From an uncultured Chromatiales bacterium (GTDB lineage Bacteria; Pseudomonadota; Gammaproteobacteria; Steroidobacterales; BM003): 35,370 bases of DNA. Both the position numbers and the translations under genes were made by a program. The notes beneath the pieces are model-generated. The model made no database searches and was not told where the DNA came from. It was given only the letters and a program-made list of their open reading frames with translations. Shown here piece after piece: positions 1 to 8,853 of the stretch (position 1 is the first letter of the stretch; each line of letters begins with the position of its first letter). Location: assembly GCA_937128475.1 (NCBI GenBank), contig CAKZML010000261.1, positions 1 to 35,370 of the forward strand. Direction: 5' to 3'.

Positions 1-395
1 AGTTCCAGCTCCGAGAAGAATCGGATGTTGTCATTGAACTGGTGTCCGAAAAACAGCACGAAGCGATGGAAGTCCAATTCGTTTCCGCTATCCAGGTTGT
101 TGTAATGCAGTTCGCCGTAGCCGCCAATTTTGCTTTGAGCTGCCCAACTGGCCTCGGCGGGAAGTCCGCCAGCCTGTTCAATCATGTCTCCGGCGATCTC
201 TACCTTCTGGTCAGTTTCTGCGACCTTTTCATCGGTCTGTTCCAGCTTCTGTTGCAGAGCTTCTATCTGCTGCTGCTGTTGCTGAATAATTTCCCACATT
301 TGTTCGGGGGTGGGTGCTTCTGCAGCCTGTCCAGTGGTGAATGCCAACAGCATGGCGGAGAGAGCCAACAGGTGCCGCTTGGATGCCAATTTCAT
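1..395 (-). CDS. Outer-membrane porin-like protein, N-terminal part (runs off the left edge)
   Basis: Reading the minus strand from the ATG at 395 gives 131 codons with no stop before the window edge. The first ~24 residues are a Sec signal peptide (MKLASKR, a hydrophobic core, then GQAAEA). A Gln/Glu-rich coiled coil follows at about residues 30-70, with QQQQQ and LQQKLEQ. A beta-strand pattern then begins (IGGYGELHYNN, LDFHRFVLFFGHQF). A signal peptide, short coiled coil and barrel starting with a GGYGELHY-type strand are typical of phosphate-selective-porin-like (OprO/OprP fold) outer-membrane proteins. GGAG lies about 9 nt before the ATG and supports this start. A Fur-like operator lies 80-100 nt upstream, so I infer iron-repressed expression. 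The substrate cannot be told from this fragment. Confidence 0.8.
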   Translation of the reverse strand, partial: MKLASKRHLLALSAMLLAFTTGQAAEAPTPEQMWEIIQQQQQQIEALQQKLEQTDEKVAETDQKVEIAGDMIEQAGGLPAEASWAAQSKIGGYGELHYNNLDSGNELDFHRFVLFFGHQFNDNIRFFSELE

Positions 396-473
396 GAGGT
401 GTACTCCAGTTTTCGGTCAGTCGGGGACGGTTAAATCCCCTTTGTTAAGTGAATGGTATGCATTCTAAATACA

Positions 474-492
474 AATAACAATCATTCTCATT
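474..492 (-). promoter_or_regulatory. Fur-box-like operator upstream of the porin gene
   Basis: Read on the minus strand, the site is AATGAGAATGATTGTTATT. It matches 14 of 17 positions of the common Fur site form TGATAATGATTATCATT and keeps the 7-1-7 inverted-repeat layout. It sits 79-97 nt before the porin start codon, where a repressor would cover the promoter. A weaker AT-rich site with GTTATTAATGATAAAT lies near 555-570. A Zur-type assignment is possible but the match is to the Fur pattern. Confidence 0.65.
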
Positions 493-766
493 CGTATTTA
501 CCGATATGACCCTTCGGAGACTCCCAATTCCGTTTAGTAGTCAGATAACTATCTGTTATTAATGATAAATTTGCCTAACCCGGGGTCCTGCGCCACGATT
601 CAAATCAGGAGGGCGAAATGCCCGGAAACCGAGAAATCCGCAGGAAACGGGGCCCAATGGCCGGCATTCCGGGTGAGAAGAGCGTAGGTTTCGACTCTCT
701 GCCGGGAGGAGTCGGGATGACCGTTTGTGTGTGGGACCTGTATTCCACTGACTTTTAGGGATTCGC
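493..766. other. Intergenic stretch without a convincing gene; possible dispersed-repeat or insertion scar
   Basis: The left part (493-575) is AT-rich regulatory DNA belonging to the porin promoter. From about 590 to 766 the sequence is GC-richer and contains short imperfect inverted pieces (for example CTCTGCCGGGAGGAGTCGGG). Open frames here have no recognisable protein character. It ends abruptly where the homology of the downstream transporter remnant begins, so it may be DNA brought in by the event that truncated that gene. I could not identify an insertion-sequence family or clear terminal repeats. Confidence 0.35.
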
Positions 767-982
767 CTGTATTTGACCAGCGCGCCAACGATTACTGCCA
801 ACTGGGAAGCCGACAGTGGCAATACCTGGACCGTGCCCTTTGGTGGTGGCATCGGCAAGATCGTCAAGATTGGCAAACAGCCGGTCAATGCCCAGGTTTC
901 AGCCTATTACAACGTTGAAAAACCCGAGTTTGCTCCCGACTGGCAATTGCGTTTGCAGTTCCAATTGCTGTTCCCGAAGTAA
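767..982 (+). pseudogene. Remnant C-terminus of a MetA-pathway/transporter-type outer-membrane protein
   Basis: The plus frame from about 767 to the TAA at 980-982 encodes about 71 residues, including LTSAPTITANWEADSG, VPFGGGIGKIVKIGKQPVNA, AYYNVEKPEFAPDWQLR and a terminal LLFPK. This is the C-terminal barrel end of the Phenol_MetA_deg-like (transporter/'MetA-pathway of phenol degradation') family, which is normally about 300 residues long. The frame hits a stop at 749-751, and there is no signal peptide or upstream barrel in any frame. An ATG-less fragment ending in a proper aromatic/Lys barrel terminus is best read as a 5'-deleted pseudogene. Identification is from recognition of the motif pattern. 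Confidence 0.7.
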
Positions 983-1003
983 TACCAAGGCCAGCTTGCC
1001 ACG

Positions 1004-1930
1004 TCAGCCAGGTTGCCTGTTCTCCAGGGTAATCTCGCTGGACACGTCGATAATGGCTTTCTCCATGGCCTGCCGCGCCACCGAGGGTGCTCGTTTTGCC
1101 AGGGTGATAATTCCGGCATGACTGTTTAATGCCCAGTCGCGGATATCCAGTGCACAGAGTTCATCCCGGTCGACCAGGTACCGCGCCAAGGATGCTGGCA
1201 AGGCTGTCAGACACCGGGAGCGCCTCACGGCGCCTATCAATGCGGTGTAGCTGTCGCACTGAATATTGGGTTGGGCTAATCGGGATTGAATTGACAAACC
1301 TGGCAGTTGCTGGAGATGCTTAATCATGTGCCTGGGAGCGGTCGGGATCGCTACGGGAAAGGGCTCCAGGTCCTTGAATGGAATCTGACGCCGTGTTGCC
1401 AGCGGGTGAGACGTGGCAGCTACCCATACAAGGGGTTCGGTAACTAACTCGGTGACGTGAAACTCCTCCCGTTTTCCTGCATCGCCGATGTCCGCGGCCA
1501 CCAGATCCAGTGAATAATCCTGGAGTTGGTGAGTCAGGTTTTCCCAGTTCCCTGAGACGACTTTCACTCGTATTCCCGGATGTTGGATAGAAAATTTGGC
1601 CAGGGCACGGCCCACGATGCTGTGCAATACGATGGGGCCGCAGCCAATGCGTATTTCGCCAGTCTCCAGTCCCCGTTCACGCTGCATGTCGGCCTGTATT
1701 TCGTCGGCTTCGTCCAGAATTCTGCGGGCTCGACCCAGCAGGGCGGTTCCAGCGGAAGTCAGGCGGGGTTCTCCGCGCCTGCGATCGAACAGAGTCACGC
1801 CGAGTTCTTGCTCGAGGGACTGTATGCCCTTGGTGAGGGCCGGTGGAGATACGTTGCTTTGCTCGGCAGCCCTTTTAAAGCTTCCCGAACTCACCACCGC
1901 TTGAAAGAATGCCAGTTTGCGTAGATCCAT
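1004..1930 (-). CDS. LysR-family transcriptional regulator (SdsB-like)
   Basis: The protein has 308 residues, the usual LysR length. Residues 1-60 form the winged helix-turn-helix (MDLRKLAFFQAVVSSGSFKRAA, then VSPPALTKGIQSLEQELG and LFDRR). A linker helix follows, and a periplasmic-binding-protein-like effector domain runs from about residue 90 (TGEIRIGCGP) to the end. It is transcribed away from the alkyl sulfatase gene at 2150, with 219 nt between the starts. This is the arrangement of sdsB/sdsA in Pseudomonas, where the LysR protein activates the sulfatase gene in response to alkyl sulfates. The regulator role is firm from the family, while the effector is inferred from the neighbour. The palindrome directly before its start suggests autoregulation. 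Confidence 0.88.
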   Translation of the reverse strand: MDLRKLAFFQAVVSSGSFKRAAEQSNVSPPALTKGIQSLEQELGVTLFDRRRGEPRLTSAGTALLGRARRILDEADEIQADMQRERGLETGEIRIGCGPIVLHSIVGRALAKFSIQHPGIRVKVVSGNWENLTHQLQDYSLDLVAADIGDAGKREEFHVTELVTEPLVWVAATSHPLATRRQIPFKDLEPFPVAIPTAPRHMIKHLQQLPGLSIQSRLAQPNIQCDSYTALIGAVRRSRCLTALPASLARYLVDRDELCALDIRDWALNSHAGIITLAKRAPSVARQAMEKAIIDVSSEITLENRQPG

Positions 1931-1937
1931 AATTAGC

Positions 1938-1956
1938 TAATAGTTAATTACTATTA
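1938..1956. promoter_or_regulatory. LysR-type operator palindrome between regulator and sulfatase genes
   Basis: TAATAGT and ACTATTA form perfect 7-bp inverted arms separated by TAATT. They lie 8 nt upstream of the LysR start codon. The T-N11-A core expected for LysR-type sites can be placed in the arms. Further related half-sites (AATAGTC, AGTTAATTA, AATAGTTC) follow to about 1996, as in tandem regulator and activator sites. The whole 1931-1996 stretch is much more AT-rich than its surroundings. Binding by the adjacent LysR protein is inferred. Confidence 0.6.
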
Positions 1957-2149
1957 GGAAATAGTCAATTGCAGTTAATTAAAAAATAGTTCTAAATGGC
2001 CAGCTTGAAACTATTCCCCGACTAAAGGCGAGCAATTATTAACAGCTAGGTAACACGGCGTTGGTGTCAGGGTTACTTAGTTACCGGGGACAGAATTGGT
2101 CGGCAGACGGCCTAAAGACAACGCGTTTAATCGAAAGGAATCAGCGCAT

Positions 2150-4150
2150 ATGATGCAATTGAAAAAAATATCTTTGGCGGTACTGGCATCGGCTATGGCC
2201 GTGGGCACAGGAACGGCGGCCGAACCGGAGCATTTCCACCCCAAGGGGAAGCAGCCTTCGAGTTTCACCAAGGAGTTCCAGGCCAATCAGCGGCAAATCC
2301 TGCCCTTGTCTGACCGCAAGGACTTTGAAGAGCAGAGCCGTGGATTTATCGCCAGGCCGGACTACACCCAGATTATGGCCGAAGCGGGCAATGTTGCCTG
2401 GGACATGGGGCGTTATGAATTTCTGCTCGATGGCAAGGATTTCGACAGCATCCATCCGTCGCTGCAACGCCAGGCCATTCTGAATATGAACTACGGGCTG
2501 TATGAAGTTATGCCCGGAAAGATTTACCAGGTGCGAGGCTTCGACCTGGCAAATATCAGTTTCGTAAAGACTGACACAGGTTGGGTGGTGTTTGATCCCC
2601 TGACCGCCAAGGAAACCGCTGCTGCCGCACTGAAGCTGGTAAACGATACCCTGGGTGAACGGCCGGTAGTCGCGGTGGTGTATTCCCATACTCACGCTGA
2701 CCACTTCGGCGGCGTACACGGCGTGGTGGACCTTGCAGATGTGGAAAGTGGCAAGGTGCCGGTTATTGCTCCCGAGCACTTCCTGGAGCATGCAGTGTCG
2801 GAAAACGTGTATTCCGGAAACGCCATGGCTCGCCGCTTGTTCTTCCAGTACGGCGTACTCACCCCGGCCAGTCCTTTCGGCCATGTTGACCAGTCCATCG
2901 GCAAGAACGTGGCGGCAGGCAACATGGGTCTGATTGCTCCCACTATGAGCATTTCCAAGCCCATGGAAGAGGTGACGATTGACGGCCTGCGGATGGTTTT
3001 CCAGAACACTCCCGGCACCGAAGCTCCTGCGGAAATGAACACTTACTTCCCTGACCTGAAAGCTTTTTGGGCGGCAGAGAACATCACCGGAACCATCCAT
3101 AACATCTACACCCTGCGCGGTGCTCCGGTACGTGATGCCCTGGCGTGGTCCAAGTACATTAACGATGCCCTGTACGAGTTTGGTCAGGAAGCTGACGTCA
3201 TGTTTGCCTCCCACAGCTGGCCCCGTTTCGGTAACGATCGCATTCAGGAAGTCATGCGCGGACAGCGTGACCTGTATGCACACATGAATAACCAGGTACT
3301 GCACCTGGCCAACCAGGGTGTGACCATCAACCAGGTGCAGAACGTTTATGCGCCGCCCAAGAGTCTCCAGCAGCAGTGGTATGCTCGCGGCTACCATGGC
3401 TCCATGGAGCACAACAGCCGTGCGGTGATTAACCGTTACCTGGGTTACTGGGATGCAAACCCGACTACTCTGATTCCCCTTTCACCTGAAGATTCTGCTC
3501 CGCTGTATGTGGAGATGATGGGCGGGGCTGACAAGATTCTGGCCAGGGGTCAGGAACTGTTCGACCAGGGCAAGTATCGTCACGCACAAGAGATTGTGAA
3601 CAAGCTGGTGTATGCCGAGCCGGATAACCAGGCAGCCAAGGATTTGCTGGCTGACGCGTTCGAGCAGTTTGGTTACCAGCAGGAAAGCCCCAGTGTTCGA
3701 AACAGTTTCCTTGGCGCCGCCTATGAGCTGCGTTCGGGTATCCCTGAGGGCATTTCTCCCAAGACCCTTACCCCCGATGTCATCAATCAGATGACCACCG
3801 AAATGTTCCTGGATTTTGTCGGAATTCTGTTGGACAGCCGCAAGGCCGAAGGCATGAAGTTCACCATCAACATGATCGTGCCTGACGAGGGTGCCCGCTA
3901 TGTCGTGGAGTTGAGCAACGAGACGCTGACGAATATTGAAGGCCGTAGTGCTGCGAATCCTGACCTTACATTGACCGCCGACAAGAAGCTCTTGATGGCC
4001 GTCATGATGGGCCAGGGAACGTTCGCCCAGTACATCGAGTCTGGTGATATGAAAGCGGAGGGAGACGTGAGCGTGCTTCAGCAGCTCAAGTCCACTCTGA
4101 CCAAGTTCGATCCGCTGTTCGAACTGATGCCGGGCACCAAGAAAAAATAA
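2150..4150 (+). CDS. sdsA: Secreted metallo-beta-lactamase-fold alkyl sulfatase (SdsA1/YjcS type)
   Basis: The start chosen is the ATG at 2150. GAAAGGA lies about 11 nt upstream and the product then opens with a clean signal peptide (MMQLKKISLAVLASAMAVG, cleavage near TAAEP). Upstream in-frame codons give no sensible leader. The mature enzyme of about 640 residues has the zinc motif SHTHADHFGG at residues 179-188 (His180, His182, Asp184, His185). Later family motifs are TPGTEAPAEMN and ASHSWPRFG. Helical dimerisation repeats and an SCP2-like C-terminal domain (about 545-666) follow, matching the 650-660-residue SdsA1 family. Such enzymes hydrolyse primary alkyl sulfates such as dodecyl sulfate to alcohol and sulfate. 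Periplasmic or extracellular location is inferred from the signal peptide. The divergent LysR gene is the likely regulator, and a strong terminator follows. Confidence 0.93.
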   Translation: MMQLKKISLAVLASAMAVGTGTAAEPEHFHPKGKQPSSFTKEFQANQRQILPLSDRKDFEEQSRGFIARPDYTQIMAEAGNVAWDMGRYEFLLDGKDFDSIHPSLQRQAILNMNYGLYEVMPGKIYQVRGFDLANISFVKTDTGWVVFDPLTAKETAAAALKLVNDTLGERPVVAVVYSHTHADHFGGVHGVVDLADVESGKVPVIAPEHFLEHAVSENVYSGNAMARRLFFQYGVLTPASPFGHVDQSIGKNVAAGNMGLIAPTMSISKPMEEVTIDGLRMVFQNTPGTEAPAEMNTYFPDLKAFWAAENITGTIHNIYTLRGAPVRDALAWSKYINDALYEFGQEADVMFASHSWPRFGNDRIQEVMRGQRDLYAHMNNQVLHLANQGVTINQVQNVYAPPKSLQQQWYARGYHGSMEHNSRAVINRYLGYWDANPTTLIPLSPEDSAPLYVEMMGGADKILARGQELFDQGKYRHAQEIVNKLVYAEPDNQAAKDLLADAFEQFGYQQESPSVRNSFLGAAYELRSGIPEGISPKTLTPDVINQMTTEMFLDFVGILLDSRKAEGMKFTINMIVPDEGARYVVELSNETLTNIEGRSAANPDLTLTADKKLLMAVMMGQGTFAQYIESGDMKAEGDVSVLQQLKSTLTKFDPLFELMPGTKKK

Positions 4151-4173
4151 ATACCGGCTGGTGTTAATACTGA

Positions 4174-4201
4174 AAGGGGCTCTTACTGAGCCCCTTTTTT
4201 T
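4174..4201 (+). terminator. Rho-independent terminator after the alkyl sulfatase gene
   Basis: AAGGGGCTC pairs with GAGCCCCTT across a TTACT loop, and a run of seven or more T follows. It starts 23 nt after the sulfatase stop and its tail overlaps the stop codon of the convergent EF-G gene. Confidence 0.9.
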
Positions 4202-6233
4202 ATGCCATCCGGTCGAATATATGGAAGCGCATGGTGAAGGTGGCCCGTCCGTGACTCAGCGAGCGCAGGGCCGTGGAATAGCCGAACATCTTGGCAAGAG
4301 GCGCCTGGGCCTTAACCAGTCGCATATGGCCGCGCCATCCGATGTCCTGTATCAGTCCGCCCCTGGATTGCAGGTCCCCGATGACTGAGCCCACGTCTTC
4401 ATCTGGCGCGACGACTTCAAGGCTCATGATCGGTTCCAGGCGCACCGGGCTGGCGGCGGCGATGGCCTTGCGTACGGCGGCGCTTCCCGCAGCCTGGACG
4501 CCCGCCAGCATTTCCGGAAGGTCCTTGTAACCTGCCGAGAGCAGGGTCACTGTCATATCTGCCAGCGGATGACCATCGGGCCCGCTCGAGGCGCCTCCTC
4601 GAACCCCTTCCATTGCGGCGTCTATCACCGCCTGGGGTGTGCCCGACTCGGCTTCCACGGCGCAATCAAACTTCATGCCCTTGCCGCGCTGTCTTGGGGC
4701 GACCCGACAACTGGCCTCGCCGTAAAGTTCGGCATCCTTGAGTTTGCGTTCAACCACAGAGTTTTCTTCTGCGATCTTGCTAATGGTTTCGCGGAACACC
4801 ACCTGGGGTCTGCCCACGGTGACCGACAGGTTGAATTCCCGTCGCAGGCGTTCGACCAGGATTTCCAGGTGCAATTCGCCCATCCCGCTGATCAGGGTCT
4901 GGCCGGTTTCCTCGTCAACCCTGACCAGGACCGTCGGGTCTTCGTCGGCAAGTTTCGACAGGCTTAGCTCCAGCTTGTCACTGTCCGAACTGCTACCCAG
5001 TTCCAGCGCCAGGGACATCACAGGCTCATAGGCCTCGATGTCTAACAGCAATATAGGTGCTTGTTCACTGCACAGGGTATCGCCGGTGGTGGTGTAACGC
5101 AGGCCGGTTGCCGCCACGATGCTGCCGGGGCCGGCTTTATCCACCCGTTGACGCTTGTGGGAGTGCATGACGAACAATCGCGCGATACGCTCGCTGGCGC
5201 CAAGTCGCGGATTGTAGACTTCCATGCCCGGGGTGATGCAGCCACTGAATACTCGTAGGTAAACCAGCCTCCTGCCTTCATCCATGGCGACCTTGAACAA
5301 CAAGGCGCAGACCGGTTCTTTCTCACCTGTCTTGAAGGTGATTATTTCTCCGGAACCCCCTGGGAGGGTGCCTGTGAGTGGTGGCAGGTCTTCGGGAGAG
5401 GGCAGGTAGCTGACAATTCCGTCCAGCAACAGATCAACGCCCTTGTTGCGTAGCGCGGCGCCACAAAAAACCGGCACGACTTGTTGTGCCCGGCATGCCC
5501 GGCGCAACGCCTGGGCCAGCTGGTCATTACTGGGCTCCTGGTCAGCCAGGTACAACTCCGCCAGGCCTTCATCCACGTCCGCAATGGTTTCAATCAATCG
5601 TTGTCTAGCCTGCCTGGCGGATTCCAGCCAGTGCTCATCCAGTTCCATGGGCTCGCTGGATTGCTCCAGGTCACCGGCCAGCCGGTAACCCTGCATGGCT
5701 ACCAAGTCGATCACCCCGTTGAATTCATCCTCGGCGCCCATAGGCAATTGAACGGCAGCAGGGTTGGCATGCAGTTGCTTTCGCATTTGCTCCAGCACGG
5801 CATCAAAATCGGCGCCGATCCGGTCCATCTTGTTCACGAAGGCGATTCGAGGGACATGGAATTTATCGGCCTGGCGCCAGACGGTTTCCGATTGTGGCTC
5901 AACGCCATCCACGGCGGAGAACACCACCACAGCGCCATCGAGAATTCGCAGGCTGCGTTCCACCTCCATGGTGAAATCCACATGGCCGGGGGTGTCAATC
6001 AGGTGTATGTCGTGATCACGCCAGGACAAGGCGGTTGCCGCGGCGGTAATGGTTATGCCCCGCTCTCGTTCCAGTTCCATCCAGTCCATTTCGGCCGCGC
6101 CGTCGTGGACTTCGCCGACCTTGTGCAGTTCGCCGGCGTGGAAGAGCAGTCTCTCGGTCACGGTGGTCTTGCCCGCATCGATGTGGGCAACGATTCCTAT
6201 GTTTCTGATGAGTTCAATATTCACCATGGCCAC
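4200..6233 (-). CDS. fusA2: Translation elongation factor G, second-copy (fusA2) type
   Basis: The 677-residue GTPase carries every G motif: AHIDAGKTT (16-24), the switch-I stretch [12 protein letters not shown] (57-67), DTPGHVDF (80-87) and NKMDR (134-138). Domains II-V follow, with the domain IV/V stretch [19 protein letters not shown] near the C-terminus. EF-G moves tRNA and mRNA through the ribosome or, as paralogues, works mainly in ribosome recycling. It is slightly shorter than the main EF-G (about 695-704). It stands alone, not beside rpsL, rpsG and tuf as the str-operon copy does, so I call it a paralogue. The start is uncertain by two codons (ATG at 6233 or 6227), since no strong ribosome-binding site is visible. 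Confidence 0.9.
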   Translation of the reverse strand: MAMVNIELIRNIGIVAHIDAGKTTVTERLLFHAGELHKVGEVHDGAAEMDWMELERERGITITAAATALSWRDHDIHLIDTPGHVDFTMEVERSLRILDGAVVVFSAVDGVEPQSETVWRQADKFHVPRIAFVNKMDRIGADFDAVLEQMRKQLHANPAAVQLPMGAEDEFNGVIDLVAMQGYRLAGDLEQSSEPMELDEHWLESARQARQRLIETIADVDEGLAELYLADQEPSNDQLAQALRRACRAQQVVPVFCGAALRNKGVDLLLDGIVSYLPSPEDLPPLTGTLPGGSGEIITFKTGEKEPVCALLFKVAMDEGRRLVYLRVFSGCITPGMEVYNPRLGASERIARLFVMHSHKRQRVDKAGPGSIVAATGLRYTTTGDTLCSEQAPILLLDIEAYEPVMSLALELGSSSDSDKLELSLSKLADEDPTVLVRVDEETGQTLISGMGELHLEILVERLRREFNLSVTVGRPQVVFRETISKIAEENSVVERKLKDAELYGEASCRVAPRQRGKGMKFDCAVEAESGTPQAVIDAAMEGVRGGASSGPDGHPLADMTVTLLSAGYKDLPEMLAGVQAAGSAAVRKAIAAASPVRLEPIMSLEVVAPDEDVGSVIGDLQSRGGLIQDIGWRGHMRLVKAQAPLAKMFGYSTALRSLSHGRATFTMRFHIFDRMA

Positions 6234-6348
6234 CGTGGCATTGGCATCGGCGCTATTGCATCCGATGCGGTCCTACTCACCATGCAGGGTACACAGGCGC
6301 CTCGTCATGGACGAGCAGGAATCATACCTATAGTCTTTCGGGTGGCGG

Positions 6349-7200
6349 CTAGCCGGGGGAGATATCCTTTTGCGCTTCCAGAAAGTGCTCTTCCTCAGTC
6401 TCCTCGCGCCACGTAATGACATTCATTTCAATGAATACGAAGGCCACCAGCCACAGGAATGCATCCCAGAAGTCGATGAATGCCCCTGACCAACCCCAGT
6501 ACAGGGCGGCAATCAGCAGGCCGGAATAGAGAATGATCTTGGAGGCACCACTGGCCAGTTCGTAGGCCCTGGACTCCTTTTCCTTCAGTTGCATCCACAC
6601 GTCCAGTTCCAGCATCACCACGATGAACAACCACAGGCTGGCGTTGAAAACGTCTACCCATGCCAGCGCCCTGGCATCCGACAGGACTTCGGCATCGGAA
6701 ATGATATCGGTGTCGTTGAGTTGCACGAAGCCGCCCTCGGCGGGCAGTTCCTGGCAATTTTCCAGAGTAAGTTTTTCAAATTCATCCAGCGTGGTCATGT
6801 AAAACGTTTCGTGGTCCACGAGTTCACATGCGGTGCTGGCTTGTAAGGGGCTTACCTCGTACAGATCCAGGGACTTGGCCCAGTAGCCGTGATACGAGAG
6901 CAGGATAAAGAAGTAACTCAGGAAGCGCACACCGTGCAGTGACCAGCGATGATGTTCTACCTGCTCGTCCGACAGCACGTAGGTTTCCATTTCGAACAAC
7001 AGAAGAAGGACTACCCAGGCGGCGGTATCTATGCTCGCAGAAAATGCCTGGAAGACATCCATGATGTCGACGCCGTCCATGAACAGGTGATTGGCCGCCG
7101 TCCATTCGTCAGCGAAAAAGAGATACACATTAAGCGCTAGAAGGCTGTAAATGCAGTATTTGAATATTTGGAAGACGCGAAAGAATTTATTCGATGCCAA
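6349..7200 (-). CDS. Unrecognised six-helix membrane protein with three hairpin repeats
   Basis: I do not recognise this 283-residue protein. Hydrophobic segments lie near residues 13-31, 58-74, 91-107, 183-199, 222-236 and 246-262. They fall into three hairpins. The second helix of each ends in a similar pattern with a buried glutamate: WVVLLLLFEMETY, WLFIVVMLELDVW and WLVAFVFIEMNVI. The first helices share a Y-S/F-x-LL-A/S-x3-Y look. Between helices 3 and 4 lies an acidic loop of about 75 residues with two cysteines (125 and 149), predicted periplasmic. The C-terminus is strongly acidic (REETEEEHF). It lies 115 nt downstream of no obvious partner; the EF-G gene starts beyond its stop on the same strand. 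No function is assigned. Confidence 0.75.
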   Translation of the reverse strand: MASNKFFRVFQIFKYCIYSLLALNVYLFFADEWTAANHLFMDGVDIMDVFQAFSASIDTAAWVVLLLLFEMETYVLSDEQVEHHRWSLHGVRFLSYFFILLSYHGYWAKSLDLYEVSPLQASTACELVDHETFYMTTLDEFEKLTLENCQELPAEGGFVQLNDTDIISDAEVLSDARALAWVDVFNASLWLFIVVMLELDVWMQLKEKESRAYELASGASKIILYSGLLIAALYWGWSGAFIDFWDAFLWLVAFVFIEMNVITWREETEEEHFLEAQKDISPG

Positions 7201-7365
7201 CGTCGTCTCTCCGTAGTCTCATAGATTAGCGGTCGATCATACAGTAGCGAACCCGCGGTCGGATACCCCCGGATAATACAGTGCTGTGAATTAGGAATTG
7301 ATTGCGGAAACCCAATTCCATTTGAGGATAGAATCGGGACGATAGATGGAAATCAGGAATGGATT

Positions 7366-8853
7366 GTGAATTCAGGGACACTGGTCACGACTCGGATATG
7401 TATTGTCGGCGCGGGCTTTTCAGGCCTGGGCATGGGAATTCGATTGCGACAGGTGGGCATTACTGATTTTGTGATCATTGATAGTGGGCCGGAAGTGGGG
7501 GGTACCTGGCGGGATAATCACTATCCCGGTTGCGCCTGCGATGTGCCTTCCCGACTGTACTCATTTTCCTTCCAGCCCAACCCGGACTGGTCCAGAACAT
7601 ATTCGCCCCAGTCCGAGATATGGGCTTACCTGAAAGCCTGTGTGGAACAGGGTGGACTGGCCTCCCACATCTATTTCAATCGCAAGCTTCGGCGGGCCAG
7701 CTATAGCGAGCAAGATGCCCGATGGCGGCTTGAGTGTGGAGATGGCCAGCGCTATGAATGCCAGGTTTTGATTTCTGCCATGGGCGGTTTAAGCAGGCCA
7801 GCCATGCCGTCCATACCCGGCCTGGAACGTTTTTGCGGTCCGGCATTTCACTCGTCAAACTGGCGCCACGATGTGGACTTGGCGGGCAAGACTGTCGGGG
7901 TGATTGGCACCGGCGCGAGTGCTATTCAGTTTGTCCCCCAAATAGCTCCCCAGGCGAAAAAGCTGGTGTTGTTCCAGCGCACGCCGCCGTGGATCCTGCC
8001 TCGCAGGGACCGGGCCATCGGGCAGGGTTGGAAGCGAATGTATGGCCGATTCCCGTTGATCCAGAAACTGGTCAGGGGTTTGACCTACCTGCGGATGGAA
8101 AGTCGGGCCCTGGGTTTGAGTCGTTATCCGAGTTTGCTGCGGATCATGGAAAAAAGAGCGCGCAGACACATCGCGGTGAGTATAGGAGACAAGACTCTTC
8201 GGGAGCAGGTGACACCCCGGTTTCGCCTGGGTTGCAAGCGCGTTTTGTTGTCGGACGATTACTATCCAGCCCTGGCCCGTTCGAATGTACACCTGGAAAC
8301 GGCCTCCATTGCATCGGTTCAGGAGCAAGGGGTGAAGCTGGACAATGGTGAGTTTGTGGCGCTGGACGTGCTGGTGTACGGAACCGGATTCCAGGCCACC
8401 AGTCCCGTGCCCGCCGGGTTGATATTCGGGCGCAAAAGCCAGGACCTGACCCAGGCCTGGCGCTGTGGGCCGGAGGCGTACCTGGGGACGACGGTTGCTG
8501 GATTCCCGAATATGTTCATGCTGATGGGCCCTAATACGGGCCTTGGTCATAACTCCATCGTTTACATGATCGAGTCCCAGATTAGCTATGTCCTGGGCTG
8601 TCTTGCGACCATGCAGGAACAGGAACTGCGTAGCGTCGAAGTCAGGCCGGAGGTGCAGGCGGCGTTTAATTCGGACTTGCAGGCTGAGTTCGAGGGTTCG
8701 GTGTGGACCAGTGGATGCAAAAGCTGGTACTTGCATGAGAGCGGAAAGAATACGACTCTTTGGCCTGGGATGAGTTATCAGTTCAGACGCAGGATGAAGC
8801 GTTTTAGCTTGTCCGATTTTTGCTGGGAAGCCAAGGAGCACAAAGCGGTCTAA
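7366..8853 (+). CDS. Flavin-containing / Baeyer-Villiger-type monooxygenase
   Basis: This is a 495-residue FAD/NADPH enzyme. An N-terminal Rossmann motif GAGFSG (15-20) binds [20 protein letters not shown] is the typical BVMO continuation. [11 protein letters not shown] (156-166) fits the BVMO fingerprint FxGxxxHxxxW, although Arg follows where Pro or Asp is usual. GTGASA (181-186) is the NADPH Rossmann motif, and [10 protein letters not shown] closes the core. Such enzymes insert oxygen into ketones or oxidise heteroatoms, but the substrate is unknown. The start is a GTG with AGGA 7 nt upstream; the nearby ATG is out of frame. Its stop overlaps the next start (TAATG at 8851-8855), so it is translationally coupled to the DUF1538 genes. 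Confidence 0.88.
   Translation: MNSGTLVTTRICIVGAGFSGLGMGIRLRQVGITDFVIIDSGPEVGGTWRDNHYPGCACDVPSRLYSFSFQPNPDWSRTYSPQSEIWAYLKACVEQGGLASHIYFNRKLRRASYSEQDARWRLECGDGQRYECQVLISAMGGLSRPAMPSIPGLERFCGPAFHSSNWRHDVDLAGKTVGVIGTGASAIQFVPQIAPQAKKLVLFQRTPPWILPRRDRAIGQGWKRMYGRFPLIQKLVRGLTYLRMESRALGLSRYPSLLRIMEKRARRHIAVSIGDKTLREQVTPRFRLGCKRVLLSDDYYPALARSNVHLETASIASVQEQGVKLDNGEFVALDVLVYGTGFQATSPVPAGLIFGRKSQDLTQAWRCGPEAYLGTTVAGFPNMFMLMGPNTGLGHNSIVYMIESQISYVLGCLATMQEQELRSVEVRPEVQAAFNSDLQAEFEGSVWTSGCKSWYLHESGKNTTLWPGMSYQFRRRMKRFSLSDFCWEAKEHKAV

Noticed and set aside
590-766. Insertion sequence before the transporter remnant
   Set aside because: No transposase frame, terminal inverted repeats or target duplication could be seen, so only a possible scar is reported.
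2141-3412. Long minus-strand open frame of 423 codons inside the alkyl sulfatase gene
   Set aside because: It is antisense to a well-supported enzyme with intact motifs. Its product has no recognisable domain and is rich in His and Gln, as expected from antisense of a GC-biased gene.
5481-6416. Plus-strand open frame of 311 codons opposite the EF-G gene
   Set aside because: It lies antisense to conserved GTPase motifs and its product shows no protein family character.
7855-8841. Minus-strand open frame of 328 codons opposite the monooxygenase
   Set aside because: Antisense shadow of a clear FAD enzyme, with no ribosome-binding site or recognisable domain.
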